Assembly (NCBI GenBank): GCA_035299085.1
Contig: DATGXG010000022.1
Span: forward strand, 1 to 64,000
Reading direction: 5' to 3'
Length of the DNA stretch: 64,000 nt
DNA from: Bacteroidales bacterium
GTDB lineage: Bacteria; Bacteroidota; Bacteroidia; Bacteroidales; UBA10428
The translations under genes and the position numbers were made by a program. The notes below the pieces were generated by a model, which was not told the DNA's origin, did not search any database, and was given only the letters and a program-made list of their open reading frames with translations. Within the stretch, counting starts at the first letter, position 1. Each line of letters opens with the position of its first letter. Shown here one piece after another: positions 1-9,000 of the stretch.

Positions 1-7
1 AATTAGT

Positions 8-119
8 TCAAACGGCGAAGCCTTCAAACGGCGAAGCCTTCAAACGGCGAAGCCTTCAAACAGCGAAGCGATCAAACAGCGAAGCGATCAAACAGCGAAG
101 CGATCAAACAGCGAAGTGT
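8..119. repeat. 16-bp tandem repeat, seven copies
   Basis: Seven head-to-tail 16-bp units. The first three (8-55) read TCAAACGGCGAAGCCT, the next three (56-103) TCAAACAGCGAAGCGA, and the last (104-119) ends GTGT. The last base is also the first base of the stop codon of the minus-strand thioredoxin-fold gene, so the array starts exactly at that gene's 3' end. A single 16-bp match to the first unit type lies at 44886-44901. There are no spacers, so it is not a CRISPR array. Confidence 0.9.
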
Positions 120-640
120 TATTGAATCGGACTTACATAACTTGCCTGGAAATCCTCCCACTTAGTGGTTTTATAAGCATTCCCGCCAATGAATTTAATA
201 ATCTGGTCGAAGGGTTTTGCCTCTATGTACCCCTGAACTGGCTGTATCATATTGGTTTGTTCATCCAGGAATACAACTGAAGGATAACCGAGCTGACCGT
301 TCAGAAGAGCAGCGGCCAGTTCATTATAACCCCGGTTTCCACTGGCAACATATTTATAACTTTTACCATTAAGTACAACATCGGTCTTTTGTTCGGCATT
401 GAACTTAACTGCATAAAAATTAGAATTGATGTAATCAGCTATTGTATTGTTGCTGAATGTTTTGCTGTCCATAACTTTGCACCATCCGCACCAATCGGTG
501 TATACATCAATCATTATCTTCCTGGGCTCCTTTTTGGTGAGTTCAAATGCTTCTTCAATCGAATACCATTTTACCGGAGATTGTGCGGATGCAACAAATG
601 AAGAAACGGCCAGGACGAAAATGATGAAATATGTTCTCAT
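119..640 (-). CDS. Secreted thioredoxin-fold protein (CGWC active site)
   Basis: A 173-residue protein with an N-terminal signal peptide (about residues 1-19, ending in ASAQ) and a thioredoxin-like domain. The active site CGWC is at residues 51-54, after a YTDW stretch; a GYPSVVFLDE segment downstream fits the cis-proline loop and following strand. CxxC proteins of this kind act as periplasmic thiol oxidoreductases, and this one resembles the thioredoxin_7/DUF255-like group. I chose the ATG at 640 because the longer frame starts with GTG at 658 and adds six residues that do not belong to a signal peptide. It lies 57 bp downstream of the DUF4831 lipoprotein gene on the same strand and may be the last gene of that operon. 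The redox partner is unknown. Confidence 0.8.
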   Translation of the reverse strand: MRTYFIIFVLAVSSFVASAQSPVKWYSIEEAFELTKKEPRKIMIDVYTDWCGWCKVMDSKTFSNNTIADYINSNFYAVKFNAEQKTDVVLNGKSYKYVASGNRGYNELAAALLNGQLGYPSVVFLDEQTNMIQPVQGYIEAKPFDQIIKFIGGNAYKTTKWEDFQASYVSPIQ

Positions 641-697
641 ATAATCAATGGATGACACAAAATTATAACGTCAAAATTAGAAAATTGTTCCATCATA

Positions 698-1783
698 CTA
701 ACGATTTACTGTAAGTGAAACGGGCACTCCGTATTGGTACACAGGCGAAATGGCTTCTGCCCACAATTGTTCTCCTGCCATAAGTCTTATACGGGCCTGA
801 TCCGGTATCCGGTATGGAATCGTATTGGGTTGTATTTTAGAAGTTATTTTGAAAGACTCCATCTCTTTTAGTTTATGAGAGGCTTCCAGTTCAAGAATAA
901 CCGGAATACCTGCTGTTTCCCTTGAATCGAGGAATCCCTCGGTTTGTGAAAACCTGAACAGGACCGGACGGTCAGATGTTTTTCCCGGGTCCGGCATATA
1001 ATAAAAGGTACGGCTCATTGGAATCACTGTTTTTTTACCGGTGAAAAGCGAAAGATACTCCTGCTCAAGGCGTGACAGTTCAGCCAATGCCGAAGCCATC
1101 GCTTCTCCGTTAGGCATATAGGTATACTGACCGGCAACCAGCTTGAAGCGCCTTTTCTTAAGTTTAATCAGAAAATCAGCGGCTTCCTCTGCCTTTTGCT
1201 CAACAGTCTTTTCTTTCATTGTGATGCGGGTCTGAGGCCGGGCGCCTGAATCAGGCATAACGGTACTCACATCCACATCTTTTTCAGCTTCAAAATTTCT
1301 CCTGATGGAAAGATCTTTAAATAATACATCACCCTGGTTTCCCGGGTAAGAATACGACTTGTTAACATTGGCAGAGAACCGCGGAACTGACAGGATCAGG
1401 CTGTCCTTTAACAAATTTGAAATTTGTGTGAAAGAATAAGGATTTTCAAGTCCTGAAAGCGAATAAATGAAATCGGGATCTGCCTCAAGGTGATTTCCAA
1501 TAGATACGGACCTGATATTGAATATTTTTTCGTTTTTCATGGGAGCATCCTTTATTCCCAGGTATTTTTGGGCAAAACGGGCATAAGGTCCGGGATTAAT
1601 AATGATCTCTTCGGCCTGAACCGATACATCGATTACCGTAACAGGTAAGGAGTAAACGAAGGAGCCGGCCTGTGCCGTTTCTCCGTTATTCATATTAGTA
1701 ACCGACAGGTTGCTTACAGTTGCGCAGGCCCACACTAATCCCGCTGAAATTATGGTCACAAAAACAATCCTAAAACTTTTCAT
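698..1783 (-). CDS. DUF4831-family lipoprotein
   Basis: A 361-residue predicted lipoprotein: the signal peptide ends in VWAC with the lipidated cysteine at residue 20. The segment with YSLPVTVIDV and PGPYARFAQKYLG near residues 45-75 is what I associate with DUF4831, a Bacteroidota family of unknown function. No catalytic motif is visible. The start codon overlaps the 3' end of the NAD(P)HX repair gene by 14 bp, so the two are almost certainly co-transcribed and perhaps translationally coupled. The family assignment is from memory of its N-terminal motif, not a search. Confidence 0.7.
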   Translation of the reverse strand: MKSFRIVFVTIISAGLVWACATVSNLSVTNMNNGETAQAGSFVYSLPVTVIDVSVQAEEIIINPGPYARFAQKYLGIKDAPMKNEKIFNIRSVSIGNHLEADPDFIYSLSGLENPYSFTQISNLLKDSLILSVPRFSANVNKSYSYPGNQGDVLFKDLSIRRNFEAEKDVDVSTVMPDSGARPQTRITMKEKTVEQKAEEAADFLIKLKKRRFKLVAGQYTYMPNGEAMASALAELSRLEQEYLSLFTGKKTVIPMSRTFYYMPDPGKTSDRPVLFRFSQTEGFLDSRETAGIPVILELEASHKLKEMESFKITSKIQPNTIPYRIPDQARIRLMAGEQLWAEAISPVYQYGVPVSLTVNR

Positions 1784-3287
1784 CTTTCAATATTAATTTA
1801 AATACACGGCCAAGTTGTTCAACAATATCCGATGCAATTATGGTTTCACTTCCCATGGATGAAACCGCAATATCACCGGCCAAACCATGTAAAAATGTTC
1901 CTGCAATGGCAGCATCTTCAGGTTTGTAGCCCTGAGCTAATAACGACAGAATTACACCGGTTAGTACATCACCGGCACCTGCTGTTGCCATGGCAGGATT
2001 TCCGGTACTATTATAAAAACACCTGCCGTCAGGCAAAGATACTGATGAATAGGCACCTTTTAAAACAATAATAATTCTATGTTTTACCGAAAGTTCAATT
2101 TGTTTTTCATTCCTTTCAAATCCGCTTTGTGATTTACCTGTCAACCGGTCAAATTCACCCGGATGAGGAGTAATAATTGTATTTTCGGGCAGACGGCCAA
2201 TCCAGAATTCCGATGCCACAATATTGAGTGCATCGGCATCAAGAACCAGTGGTTTTGAGCTGTTTATAAGATCCGCCAGGGCGGCAATAGTAACCTTATT
2301 TGTTCCGATGCCTGGTCCGGCTCCGATCGCAGAATACTTTCCAACCGACGGAGCCTTGCTGAAGTACATTTCATCGTCATCTATACTGAAGATGGATTCC
2401 GGCACTGCTGTCTGAATAACAGGATAAACTTGCCTCGGAACATGACAGGTGACCAGTCCTGTACCGGTTCTCATACAGGCCCTGGATGCAAGAATGGCAG
2501 CACCCATCATCCCATATGAACCGGCCACAAGCAGTGCATGTCCCTGGGTTCCTTTATGAGTAAATACTTTTCGTTTTCGTATGGTTCCCCTTAAATCCTC
2601 TTCCCGGATATAAAACCAGGGTGTTAACTTTTCATTGATGATATCCTTATGAAGTCCCAGTGGTATAATTTCCCATTTGCCAGTGTAAATTTCATTTTCA
2701 GCAAAGAAAAAAGCTCTTTTAGGAAATTCAAAAGATAGCGTATGGCTTGCATGAATTATGCATGAGCCGTTATTTCGGTTATCTTCTCCAAACAAACCAC
2801 TGGGAATGTCAATTGAAATTATTTTGGCATCCGAATGATTAATATGTTGAATGACTTCACATGCAAATCCTTCGGAAGGTCTTGATAAACCCGAGCCAAA
2901 GAGCCCATCTATAACTACATAATCCGGATAAATCACAGGCAATTCTTCCCTGGTCCTGATTTCATGAATAATAACTTTCCCTTGTTTTATCAAACGCTCC
3001 CGGTTAACCTGTGAATCCGGCGAAAGGGTATCAGTAATATATACAGGATAAAGAACTATGTTTCCAAAGCCCTTCTCACTCAGAATCCGGGCCAGAGCCC
3101 ATCCATCTCCTCCGTTATTGCCCGGACCGGTGAATATGTGCAGGGGCGTTTCAATTTTTAAACGATTAATGATCCATTCGGCACAACCCAGAGCAGCTCT
3201 TTCCATCAGGTCAACTGAAGACACCGGCTCATGTTGAATGGTATATGAGTCTATTTCGTGTATTTCCTTTGTACTAAAAACTTTCAT
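1770..3287 (-). CDS. nnr: Bifunctional NAD(P)H-hydrate epimerase / ADP-dependent NAD(P)H-hydrate dehydratase
   Basis: A 505-residue fusion that repairs hydrated NAD(P)H: the N-terminal half (YjeF_N/NnrE) interconverts the R and S epimers of NAD(P)HX, and the C-terminal half (NnrD, ribokinase-like) dehydrates the S form using ADP. The N domain carries GPGNNGGDG at residues 54-62. The C domain begins near residue 240, with GTQGHALLVAGSYGMMGAA and the nucleotide-binding GAGDVLTG at 437-444. The ATG at 3287 is preferred over the upstream in-frame start at 3335 because homologues begin with MKVFxxxEIxxID. It overlaps the upstream gene by 14 bp and the downstream gene by 14 bp. This is a housekeeping enzyme that appears intact. 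Confidence 0.95.
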   Translation of the reverse strand: MKVFSTKEIHEIDSYTIQHEPVSSVDLMERAALGCAEWIINRLKIETPLHIFTGPGNNGGDGWALARILSEKGFGNIVLYPVYITDTLSPDSQVNRERLIKQGKVIIHEIRTREELPVIYPDYVVIDGLFGSGLSRPSEGFACEVIQHINHSDAKIISIDIPSGLFGEDNRNNGSCIIHASHTLSFEFPKRAFFFAENEIYTGKWEIIPLGLHKDIINEKLTPWFYIREEDLRGTIRKRKVFTHKGTQGHALLVAGSYGMMGAAILASRACMRTGTGLVTCHVPRQVYPVIQTAVPESIFSIDDDEMYFSKAPSVGKYSAIGAGPGIGTNKVTIAALADLINSSKPLVLDADALNIVASEFWIGRLPENTIITPHPGEFDRLTGKSQSGFERNEKQIELSVKHRIIIVLKGAYSSVSLPDGRCFYNSTGNPAMATAGAGDVLTGVILSLLAQGYKPEDAAIAGTFLHGLAGDIAVSSMGSETIIASDIVEQLGRVFKLILKDEKF

Positions 3288-4140
3288 AGAAACTTTTCTG
3301 AGTTCCTGTTTCCATGTAATGTTTTCTGTAATCATACTCTAATAACAATACAACTTTGCCTGTGGCATCTCGTTCTTCATAAACACTAGGGGCGCCTGAT
3401 TCAAGGTATTTGTATGTCTTTTCGCCTGTTGCTTTGCCATCAGCGCCGATATTCTTCACTGTTGACTGCACGTTATTTAAATAAGTATAGTCTTCATGAG
3501 CTGAATATTTTTTACCTGCATTGTCTGTTCCGGATATGATCACCTGCTTGATGGTGTGATCATCATTATAAGAATACTGCTTCGATTCTTGTTTTACAGA
3601 TGCATTCGCTGCCGGTTTATAGGTATCTTTGCGTTTGATCAACAAACCGTTGGCGTCATAGTTATACCGGCTGAGTGAACCGGCACTTGTACCAAAGTAT
3701 TTTTTCTCGGAAATGATCCTTTTGTTTTTATCAAAACCGGTAACCGTTTTCTCCTGAAGAACCAGAGAATGATTTTTACCCGGAATCAGCTTCTCGAGCA
3801 AAATCTCATTTCCATCCGGACTATAGCTGTGTTTTATTATATAAAGCAGGCTATCGTGTGAATTATAGCATTCCTCACTAAATAGCTTATGATCCTTGAA
3901 AAAGCGGAAAACGTAATTCGAAATTTGTCCGGTTTTATCATCATAGTTAACCTCCCTGAAAAAAACATCATCCGGAGAAATGAACTGTTGTTTAATAGTT
4001 GTATAGCCGGTAGTCTTACCTTCGGCATTTAAAATATGCTTATTGGTGATGTTGATTCTGATGGTGTCAGCTGCCATGCCCTTAAATACAGAAAGGATCA
4101 GTAAGGCAGCAGGTAAATAAAATTTCAACTTGTGTACCAT
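3274..4140 (-). CDS. Secreted protein with YD-repeat-like segments
   Basis: A 288-residue protein with a signal peptide (KLKFYLPAALLILSV, cleavage near residue 24). The body contains repeated strand-turn units such as SRYNYDANGLLIKRKDTYK, KQYSYNDDHTIKQV, HEDYTYLNNVQSTVKN and KTYKYLESGAPSVYEE, which resemble YD/RHS-type beta repeats. It is far too short to be an RHS toxin and has no toxin domain. The start at 4140 follows the upstream TPR gene stop by 16 bp; the longer frame from 4188 would overlap that gene and lacks a proper signal peptide. The function is unknown; from operon position it may be an envelope protein. Confidence 0.65.
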   Translation of the reverse strand: MVHKLKFYLPAALLILSVFKGMAADTIRINITNKHILNAEGKTTGYTTIKQQFISPDDVFFREVNYDDKTGQISNYVFRFFKDHKLFSEECYNSHDSLLYIIKHSYSPDGNEILLEKLIPGKNHSLVLQEKTVTGFDKNKRIISEKKYFGTSAGSLSRYNYDANGLLIKRKDTYKPAANASVKQESKQYSYNDDHTIKQVIISGTDNAGKKYSAHEDYTYLNNVQSTVKNIGADGKATGEKTYKYLESGAPSVYEERDATGKVVLLLEYDYRKHYMETGTQKSFYESF

Positions 4141-4156
4141 AAATGTGACAGTTAAG

Positions 4157-5407
4157 TTATTTCTTATTACCGGTACAATGGATGGCAATCAGCTCATCTG
4201 CGGCTTTATACCCCAGTGATTTTGCCCTTTGTAAATCCTCGCAGCCCTCAGTCAATTTATTCAGGTTAATTTCTGAAACAGCCCGAAGATAATAGGCGAT
4301 TGCATAATTTTTATTCAGTTCAATGGCCTTTGTATAGTCAATGACTGCCTCCTGGTGTCTTCCCAGGTTACCTTTTGAAACACCCCTGTTAAACCATGCT
4401 TCGGTGTATTGTGGATTCAGGGCAATTGCTTTATCATATAAAGGAATTGATCCCTTGTAATCCTGTTTCATTGAGCTTACCACACCGAGGCTCAGATAAA
4501 CACCGGCGTCGTCCGGTTTAAGTTTCTGAAGTTCCTTCAGATCTTTTAAAGCCGCATTGGCGTTTTGTTGGCCGAGATATATGATAGAGCGGTTATTTAG
4601 GGACTCAGTTACCTTGAATTTACTATTTATGCATTGTGAAAAATCTTTCAGTGCAGCATCTGCCATACCTTTTCGTGCATAGGCAGATCCCCGGTTGAAG
4701 ATTACATCCAGGTTGCCCGGTCCGAGTTCAAGTGCATGATTAAAGTCGGTCAGGGCACCATCGAAATCGTTGATATTGAGTTTCAGATAGCCTCTGCTGG
4801 CATAAGCCTCTTTGTTATTCAGATCCACGTTAAGCAAATTATCGTAATCAGCAATTGCCCCCTTGAAATCATCCATTGCCGAATTGGCTTCTACACTTTT
4901 CAAATAAGCCTCAATATTATCCTTATCGAGTTTCATGGCTTGGCGATAATCGGAAACCGAACCCGCAAAATCAAGGAGAGCAGCTTTTGCCAAACCACGA
5001 TGATACCATGCCTGTGCATTGGTTGAATCGGATTTAAGCACGGCATTGAAATCGGCTACTGCCAATAAAGGCTTTTGTTGTTTGATTTCGATAAGCCCCC
5101 TGTAAAACTTTGCATCGGAAGTAACACTATCCATTTGAAGAGATGCGTTGGCATAATTCAGGGCTTCATCATACCGGTTAAGGTAATAAAGAGATTTTGT
5201 CAACCCGTTAAGGGCAGCCGGAGATTTATTCAGAAAGGCTGCTTTTTTGAATTGCTCATAGGCTTTCGCATATTCCTTTTGATCAAAATACGCGGATCCC
5301 TTCAATATCATATTGGTTGACAAAGGTTTGCGGATAACCAATCCGCCAAAAACCAGGAGAACGAGAACAGCGATGACTGCAACTATACGGGTATTCTTTT
5401 TTGCCAT
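4157..5407 (-). CDS. Membrane-anchored tetratricopeptide repeat protein
   Basis: A 416-residue protein with one N-terminal transmembrane helix (about residues 8-25) and roughly ten TPR units. Typical 34-residue signatures recur, for example AWYHRGLAKAALLDFAGSVS, AYASRGYLKLNINDFDGALT and AWFNRGVSKGNLGRHQEAVI. The repeats should sit in the periplasm as a protein-protein scaffold. It is the first gene of the minus-strand operon, with about 200 bp of promoter space shared with the divergent kinase gene at 5615. Nothing indicates its partner. Confidence 0.85.
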   Translation of the reverse strand: MAKKNTRIVAVIAVLVLLVFGGLVIRKPLSTNMILKGSAYFDQKEYAKAYEQFKKAAFLNKSPAALNGLTKSLYYLNRYDEALNYANASLQMDSVTSDAKFYRGLIEIKQQKPLLAVADFNAVLKSDSTNAQAWYHRGLAKAALLDFAGSVSDYRQAMKLDKDNIEAYLKSVEANSAMDDFKGAIADYDNLLNVDLNNKEAYASRGYLKLNINDFDGALTDFNHALELGPGNLDVIFNRGSAYARKGMADAALKDFSQCINSKFKVTESLNNRSIIYLGQQNANAALKDLKELQKLKPDDAGVYLSLGVVSSMKQDYKGSIPLYDKAIALNPQYTEAWFNRGVSKGNLGRHQEAVIDYTKAIELNKNYAIAYYLRAVSEINLNKLTEGCEDLQRAKSLGYKAADELIAIHCTGNKK

Positions 5408-5614
5408 AGTAATTGTGTTTAATGAATCATGCTAATATTATGAAAAAAAATTGAGACTGATCCCACTCATTGAATGATCGTAGAGAATTATTTGTTATTT
5501 TTAATGGGGTTAATAATTGAGGGATAATTCAGAGGACTTAACAGAGATTTGCCAACCATTGCCCCTGCAAACAAAGTTTTTTGAGGTAGAAACTTATTCT
5601 CAAGATATTTTTTC

Positions 5615-7387
5615 ATGCTTAAAAAAGGAAGATATTTCAGGTCCTCAGGTCTATTCCTATTCAGCCTGCTTGTAATCAACTTCATTATTCTGTCATTGTC
5701 ATATGTATATTTCAGGACCGAAAAAGCTCAGATTTTAGATAATCTTATGAATCCCGGTGCTGAAATTGTGAAACTGAAAGCCTATATGATTGCCTTTAGC
5801 GGATTGATCATACTGGCTTTTAACACTGCTTTTTCATTTTTCTGGTTTAAGCAGCGAAATGAATTATCGGCACTTGAAAAAGATAAGCTTTTGTTAATCG
5901 AGCAGTTTGCCATGTTATCGCGGTTTGCCAATGATGCCATTATAGTTTTTACCGAAGATCATACCATAATCCAGGTCAATGATAAAGCCCTTGAACTTTA
6001 CGGTTTTTCAAGGTCGGATATATTGGGCATGACGGTTGAAATGCTCCGCATTCCTGAAGAAAGAGATGATTTTCCTGCAATGCTGCTAAAGGTGAAAGCA
6101 GATAATGGCCTGAGGTTTGAAACCGTTCACATGACTTCTAAAGGAACCGGATTTCCTGTAGAAGTGAGCATGAGGTATATGGAACTTATGGGCAGTAATT
6201 GCTTCCAGGCCGTTGTAAGGGACATAACACAACGGAAACAATTCGAAAAGGCCTTGATAGCCAGTGAAGAACGTCTCAAAATGATTACAAATACAGTGCC
6301 TCTGATTGTTTGGACTGCAACGGCAGAAGGCTATATTGACTTTGTAAATTCCCGTTTTGAAGAAATTGTTGGTTTTTATCCCATCCGTGAAAATGCTACT
6401 ATTGATTTTATTCATCCTGACGACAGGGAACGAGTAACTAAATATTGGCAAAGTGCTGTGAATGAAGCAAGACAACACCAGATTCAATTACGGATCCTCA
6501 CGAAAGAAGGGATTTACAGGTGGTATCTTTGTATGGCAATGCCATCGTGCAACAGTGATGGTAAAATATTAAGGTGGTTCGGAAGCGCCACGGATATTGA
6601 TGAACTCGAGAACAGGGTGGCGCAGCGCACAGCCGAGATAAAAGAACATGAAAAGGAAATTGTAAAACTGAACCTGAGCCTGCAGGAACATGCGCTGAGC
6701 CTTGAAAATGCAAACAAGGAACTTGAAGCATTTATTTATTCCGTATCACACGATTTGCGTGCTCCTCTGCGTGCCATCAACGGTTTTTCTATGATTCTGC
6801 TCGATGAGTATAAAAGCAAACTGGATACAGAAGGTCAGAATATGCTTGGTAAAGTATGGAACAATGCCGACCGTATGCGACAGCTTATCGATGATTTGTT
6901 GCGTTTTTCCAAAACAGGCCGGCATGCCCTTTCCATAACTTATATTGATATGAATGCCCTGTTCAATTCAATGATCGAGGAAACAAAACAGCTATACCCC
7001 GAAAGGCAGATCAAAACATCAATATCTGAAATGCCCGGTGCTTACGGAGATCTTTCATTAATGAAACAGGTGCTTCTCAACCTTCTGTCGAACGCTGTAA
7101 AATTTTCAGGGAACAGGGAATGTTCAGAGATCGAAATCAAAGGTTCAAGAAATAATGAAGAAATATGTTATTATATAAAGGATAACGGCACAGGCTTCGA
7201 TATGAAATATGCAGATGAGCTGTTCGGCGTTTTCCGGCGGCTTAATAATGCCGAAGGATTTGAGGGAACTGGTGTAGGCCTTGCTCTTGTTAAGCGGATA
7301 ATTGAAAAGCACGGTGGCAAAGTGTGGGCTCAAAGCGAGCAGGGAAACGGGGCCACTTTTAGTTTTTCACTGCCTGATAACCGGTAA
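5615..7387 (+). CDS. PAS-PAS sensor histidine kinase, membrane-bound
   Basis: A 590-residue kinase. Two transmembrane helices (about 12-32 and 58-79) flank a short periplasmic loop. Two PAS domains follow (about 110-215, ending in a PAC-like VVRDITQRKQ, and 225-335, ending in GSATDIDELE), then a coiled-coil linker, a HisKA domain with phospho-acceptor H379 in SVSHDLRAPL, and an HATPase domain (about 480-588) with an N-box and the G-box GVGLALVKRI. It autophosphorylates in the cytoplasm. The next gene, 10 bp downstream, is a receiver-PAS-kinase hybrid, so the two probably form one relay. The small periplasmic loop suggests that the PAS domains sense the signal inside the cell. Confidence 0.93.
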   Translation: MLKKGRYFRSSGLFLFSLLVINFIILSLSYVYFRTEKAQILDNLMNPGAEIVKLKAYMIAFSGLIILAFNTAFSFFWFKQRNELSALEKDKLLLIEQFAMLSRFANDAIIVFTEDHTIIQVNDKALELYGFSRSDILGMTVEMLRIPEERDDFPAMLLKVKADNGLRFETVHMTSKGTGFPVEVSMRYMELMGSNCFQAVVRDITQRKQFEKALIASEERLKMITNTVPLIVWTATAEGYIDFVNSRFEEIVGFYPIRENATIDFIHPDDRERVTKYWQSAVNEARQHQIQLRILTKEGIYRWYLCMAMPSCNSDGKILRWFGSATDIDELENRVAQRTAEIKEHEKEIVKLNLSLQEHALSLENANKELEAFIYSVSHDLRAPLRAINGFSMILLDEYKSKLDTEGQNMLGKVWNNADRMRQLIDDLLRFSKTGRHALSITYIDMNALFNSMIEETKQLYPERQIKTSISEMPGAYGDLSLMKQVLLNLLSNAVKFSGNRECSEIEIKGSRNNEEICYYIKDNGTGFDMKYADELFGVFRRLNNAEGFEGTGVGLALVKRIIEKHGGKVWAQSEQGNGATFSFSLPDNR

Positions 7388-7397
7388 ATCTCATAAT

Positions 7398-8930
7398 ATG
7401 GCCGATAAACTTCGTATACTATTTGTTGAAGATCTGGTCACTGATTATGAACTCGCTTTATATGAAATTCAGAAAACAAATCCCGATCTAATCAGTAAAA
7501 GGGTTGACAACAAGGATGACTACCTTTCCGCACTGAATGAATTTAAACCCGATCTGATCCTGTCAGATTATGTTATGCCTGAATTCAATGGCATGACAGC
7601 CCTGGATATAAAAAAGGAATTTTTTCCCGATATTCCTTTTATAATGCTTACAGGATCAACCAACGAAGAAACCGCTGTACTTTGTATGAAGGCTGGAGCC
7701 GATGACTATGTAATTAAAGAACATATCAGGCGATTGCCGCTCTGTGTATCAAGCGCACTTTCAAATGCGCAGGTAAGAAAGGAAATTCGTAAGGCACAGC
7801 AGGAGTTGATCCGCAGGGAACTTCTTCTGAGGAATGCTGTCAATAATCTGCCATCTACGTTTACGATTTACGACAACGAAGGGAGAATCGAATACATTAA
7901 TGAATATGGTCTGACTCTTGCAAATCTTAAACCTCGTGATGCTGTGGGGAAGAAAGAAGAGGAAATATTCCCGCCTGAGGTTACTGAAAGTTATATTGCT
8001 GCACTTTATAAAACTTTCGCAAGTCGCGAAACCCAGGTTATTGAAAGTCTGATAAACTATCCTCATGCGTCTCGCTATGTAATCTATTATTTTGTTCCTA
8101 CGCTTGATGAAAATGGCAAAATATATAAAGTGCTCGGGATAGCATATGATATTACCGAACGAAAAGAAGCTGAAGAAAAGCTCAAAGTGGCCCGAAAAAG
8201 AGCCGAAGAATATGATTTACTGAAATCGGCCTTTCTGGCGAATATTTCTCACGAAATCAGGACACCTCTTAATGCCATCATGGGATTCGCCCAGATGATA
8301 CAGAGAGGTTATTCCGATGATGAACAGTTATCCGGCTACATTGATATTATCCTGCTTAGCAGCAACCAATTGCTTGAAATAATAAAAGAGATGCTCGAGA
8401 TCTCCCAACTGGTTTCCGGTAAATCAAATATCAACCAAACAACATTTTCAATTACAGGGTTATTGCAGGATTTGTTTCTGAGTTTTCAGGTGCTTGAGGA
8501 CGCAAAAATCAGGCAGGGCATTCAATTTAATCTCGATATAGCTTCACTCAGGTCAGAGAATGACATGATTGAAACCGACAGGGAAAAATTGTTCCAGATA
8601 CTTAAAAACCTGTTGAATAATGCCTTTAAATTTACGTTCAACGGATCGGTGACTTTGGGTTGCCAGAAAAACCATCCGGGCATATGGCATTTTTATGTAA
8701 CCGACACAGGCATTGGCATTGAACCGGATAAGCTGATGTACATTTTTGATATATTCAGGCGGGGCGATGAATCTTTTACGCGTCAGTTCAGCGGAGTAGG
8801 TCTTGGTCTCACCATTTGCAAAGAACTTATCACACTTCTGAAAGGTGAAATTTGGGTGGAAAGTAAGCCCGGAAAGGGTTCGGTATTTAATTTCATGCTT
8901 CCCGAAAATCTTGGGAAAATAGGAATTTAA
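7398..8930 (+). CDS. Hybrid receiver-PAS-histidine kinase
   Basis: A 510-residue soluble protein: REC domain (about 5-120) with acidic pocket E11/D12 and phospho-acceptor D57 in LILSDYVMP; PAS (about 150-265); HisKA with H285 in NISHEIRTPL; HATPase (about 390-505) with DTGIGI and GVGLGLTICKEL. It lacks a DNA-binding output. The ATG at 7398 is used because the longer frame from 7302 runs back inside the preceding kinase gene. The receiver probably takes phosphate from the upstream kinase, and its own kinase domain would pass the signal to an unseen regulator. Nothing in the window is an obvious final target. Confidence 0.93.
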   Translation: MADKLRILFVEDLVTDYELALYEIQKTNPDLISKRVDNKDDYLSALNEFKPDLILSDYVMPEFNGMTALDIKKEFFPDIPFIMLTGSTNEETAVLCMKAGADDYVIKEHIRRLPLCVSSALSNAQVRKEIRKAQQELIRRELLLRNAVNNLPSTFTIYDNEGRIEYINEYGLTLANLKPRDAVGKKEEEIFPPEVTESYIAALYKTFASRETQVIESLINYPHASRYVIYYFVPTLDENGKIYKVLGIAYDITERKEAEEKLKVARKRAEEYDLLKSAFLANISHEIRTPLNAIMGFAQMIQRGYSDDEQLSGYIDIILLSSNQLLEIIKEMLEISQLVSGKSNINQTTFSITGLLQDLFLSFQVLEDAKIRQGIQFNLDIASLRSENDMIETDREKLFQILKNLLNNAFKFTFNGSVTLGCQKNHPGIWHFYVTDTGIGIEPDKLMYIFDIFRRGDESFTRQFSGVGLGLTICKELITLLKGEIWVESKPGKGSVFNFMLPENLGKIGI

Positions 8931-9000
8931 TGGTATATTTAATGCTATATTACTCAAAATGAAGATCCAGTTTATCACTTGTATTAATAAACCTGACAAC

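Noticed and set aside
8..119. Possible CRISPR array
   Set aside because: Units are 16 bp with no spacers and no cas genes nearby; it is a plain tandem repeat.
3274..4140. RHS-type toxin
   Set aside because: The protein is short, with a few YD-like repeats, no C-terminal toxin domain and no immunity gene.
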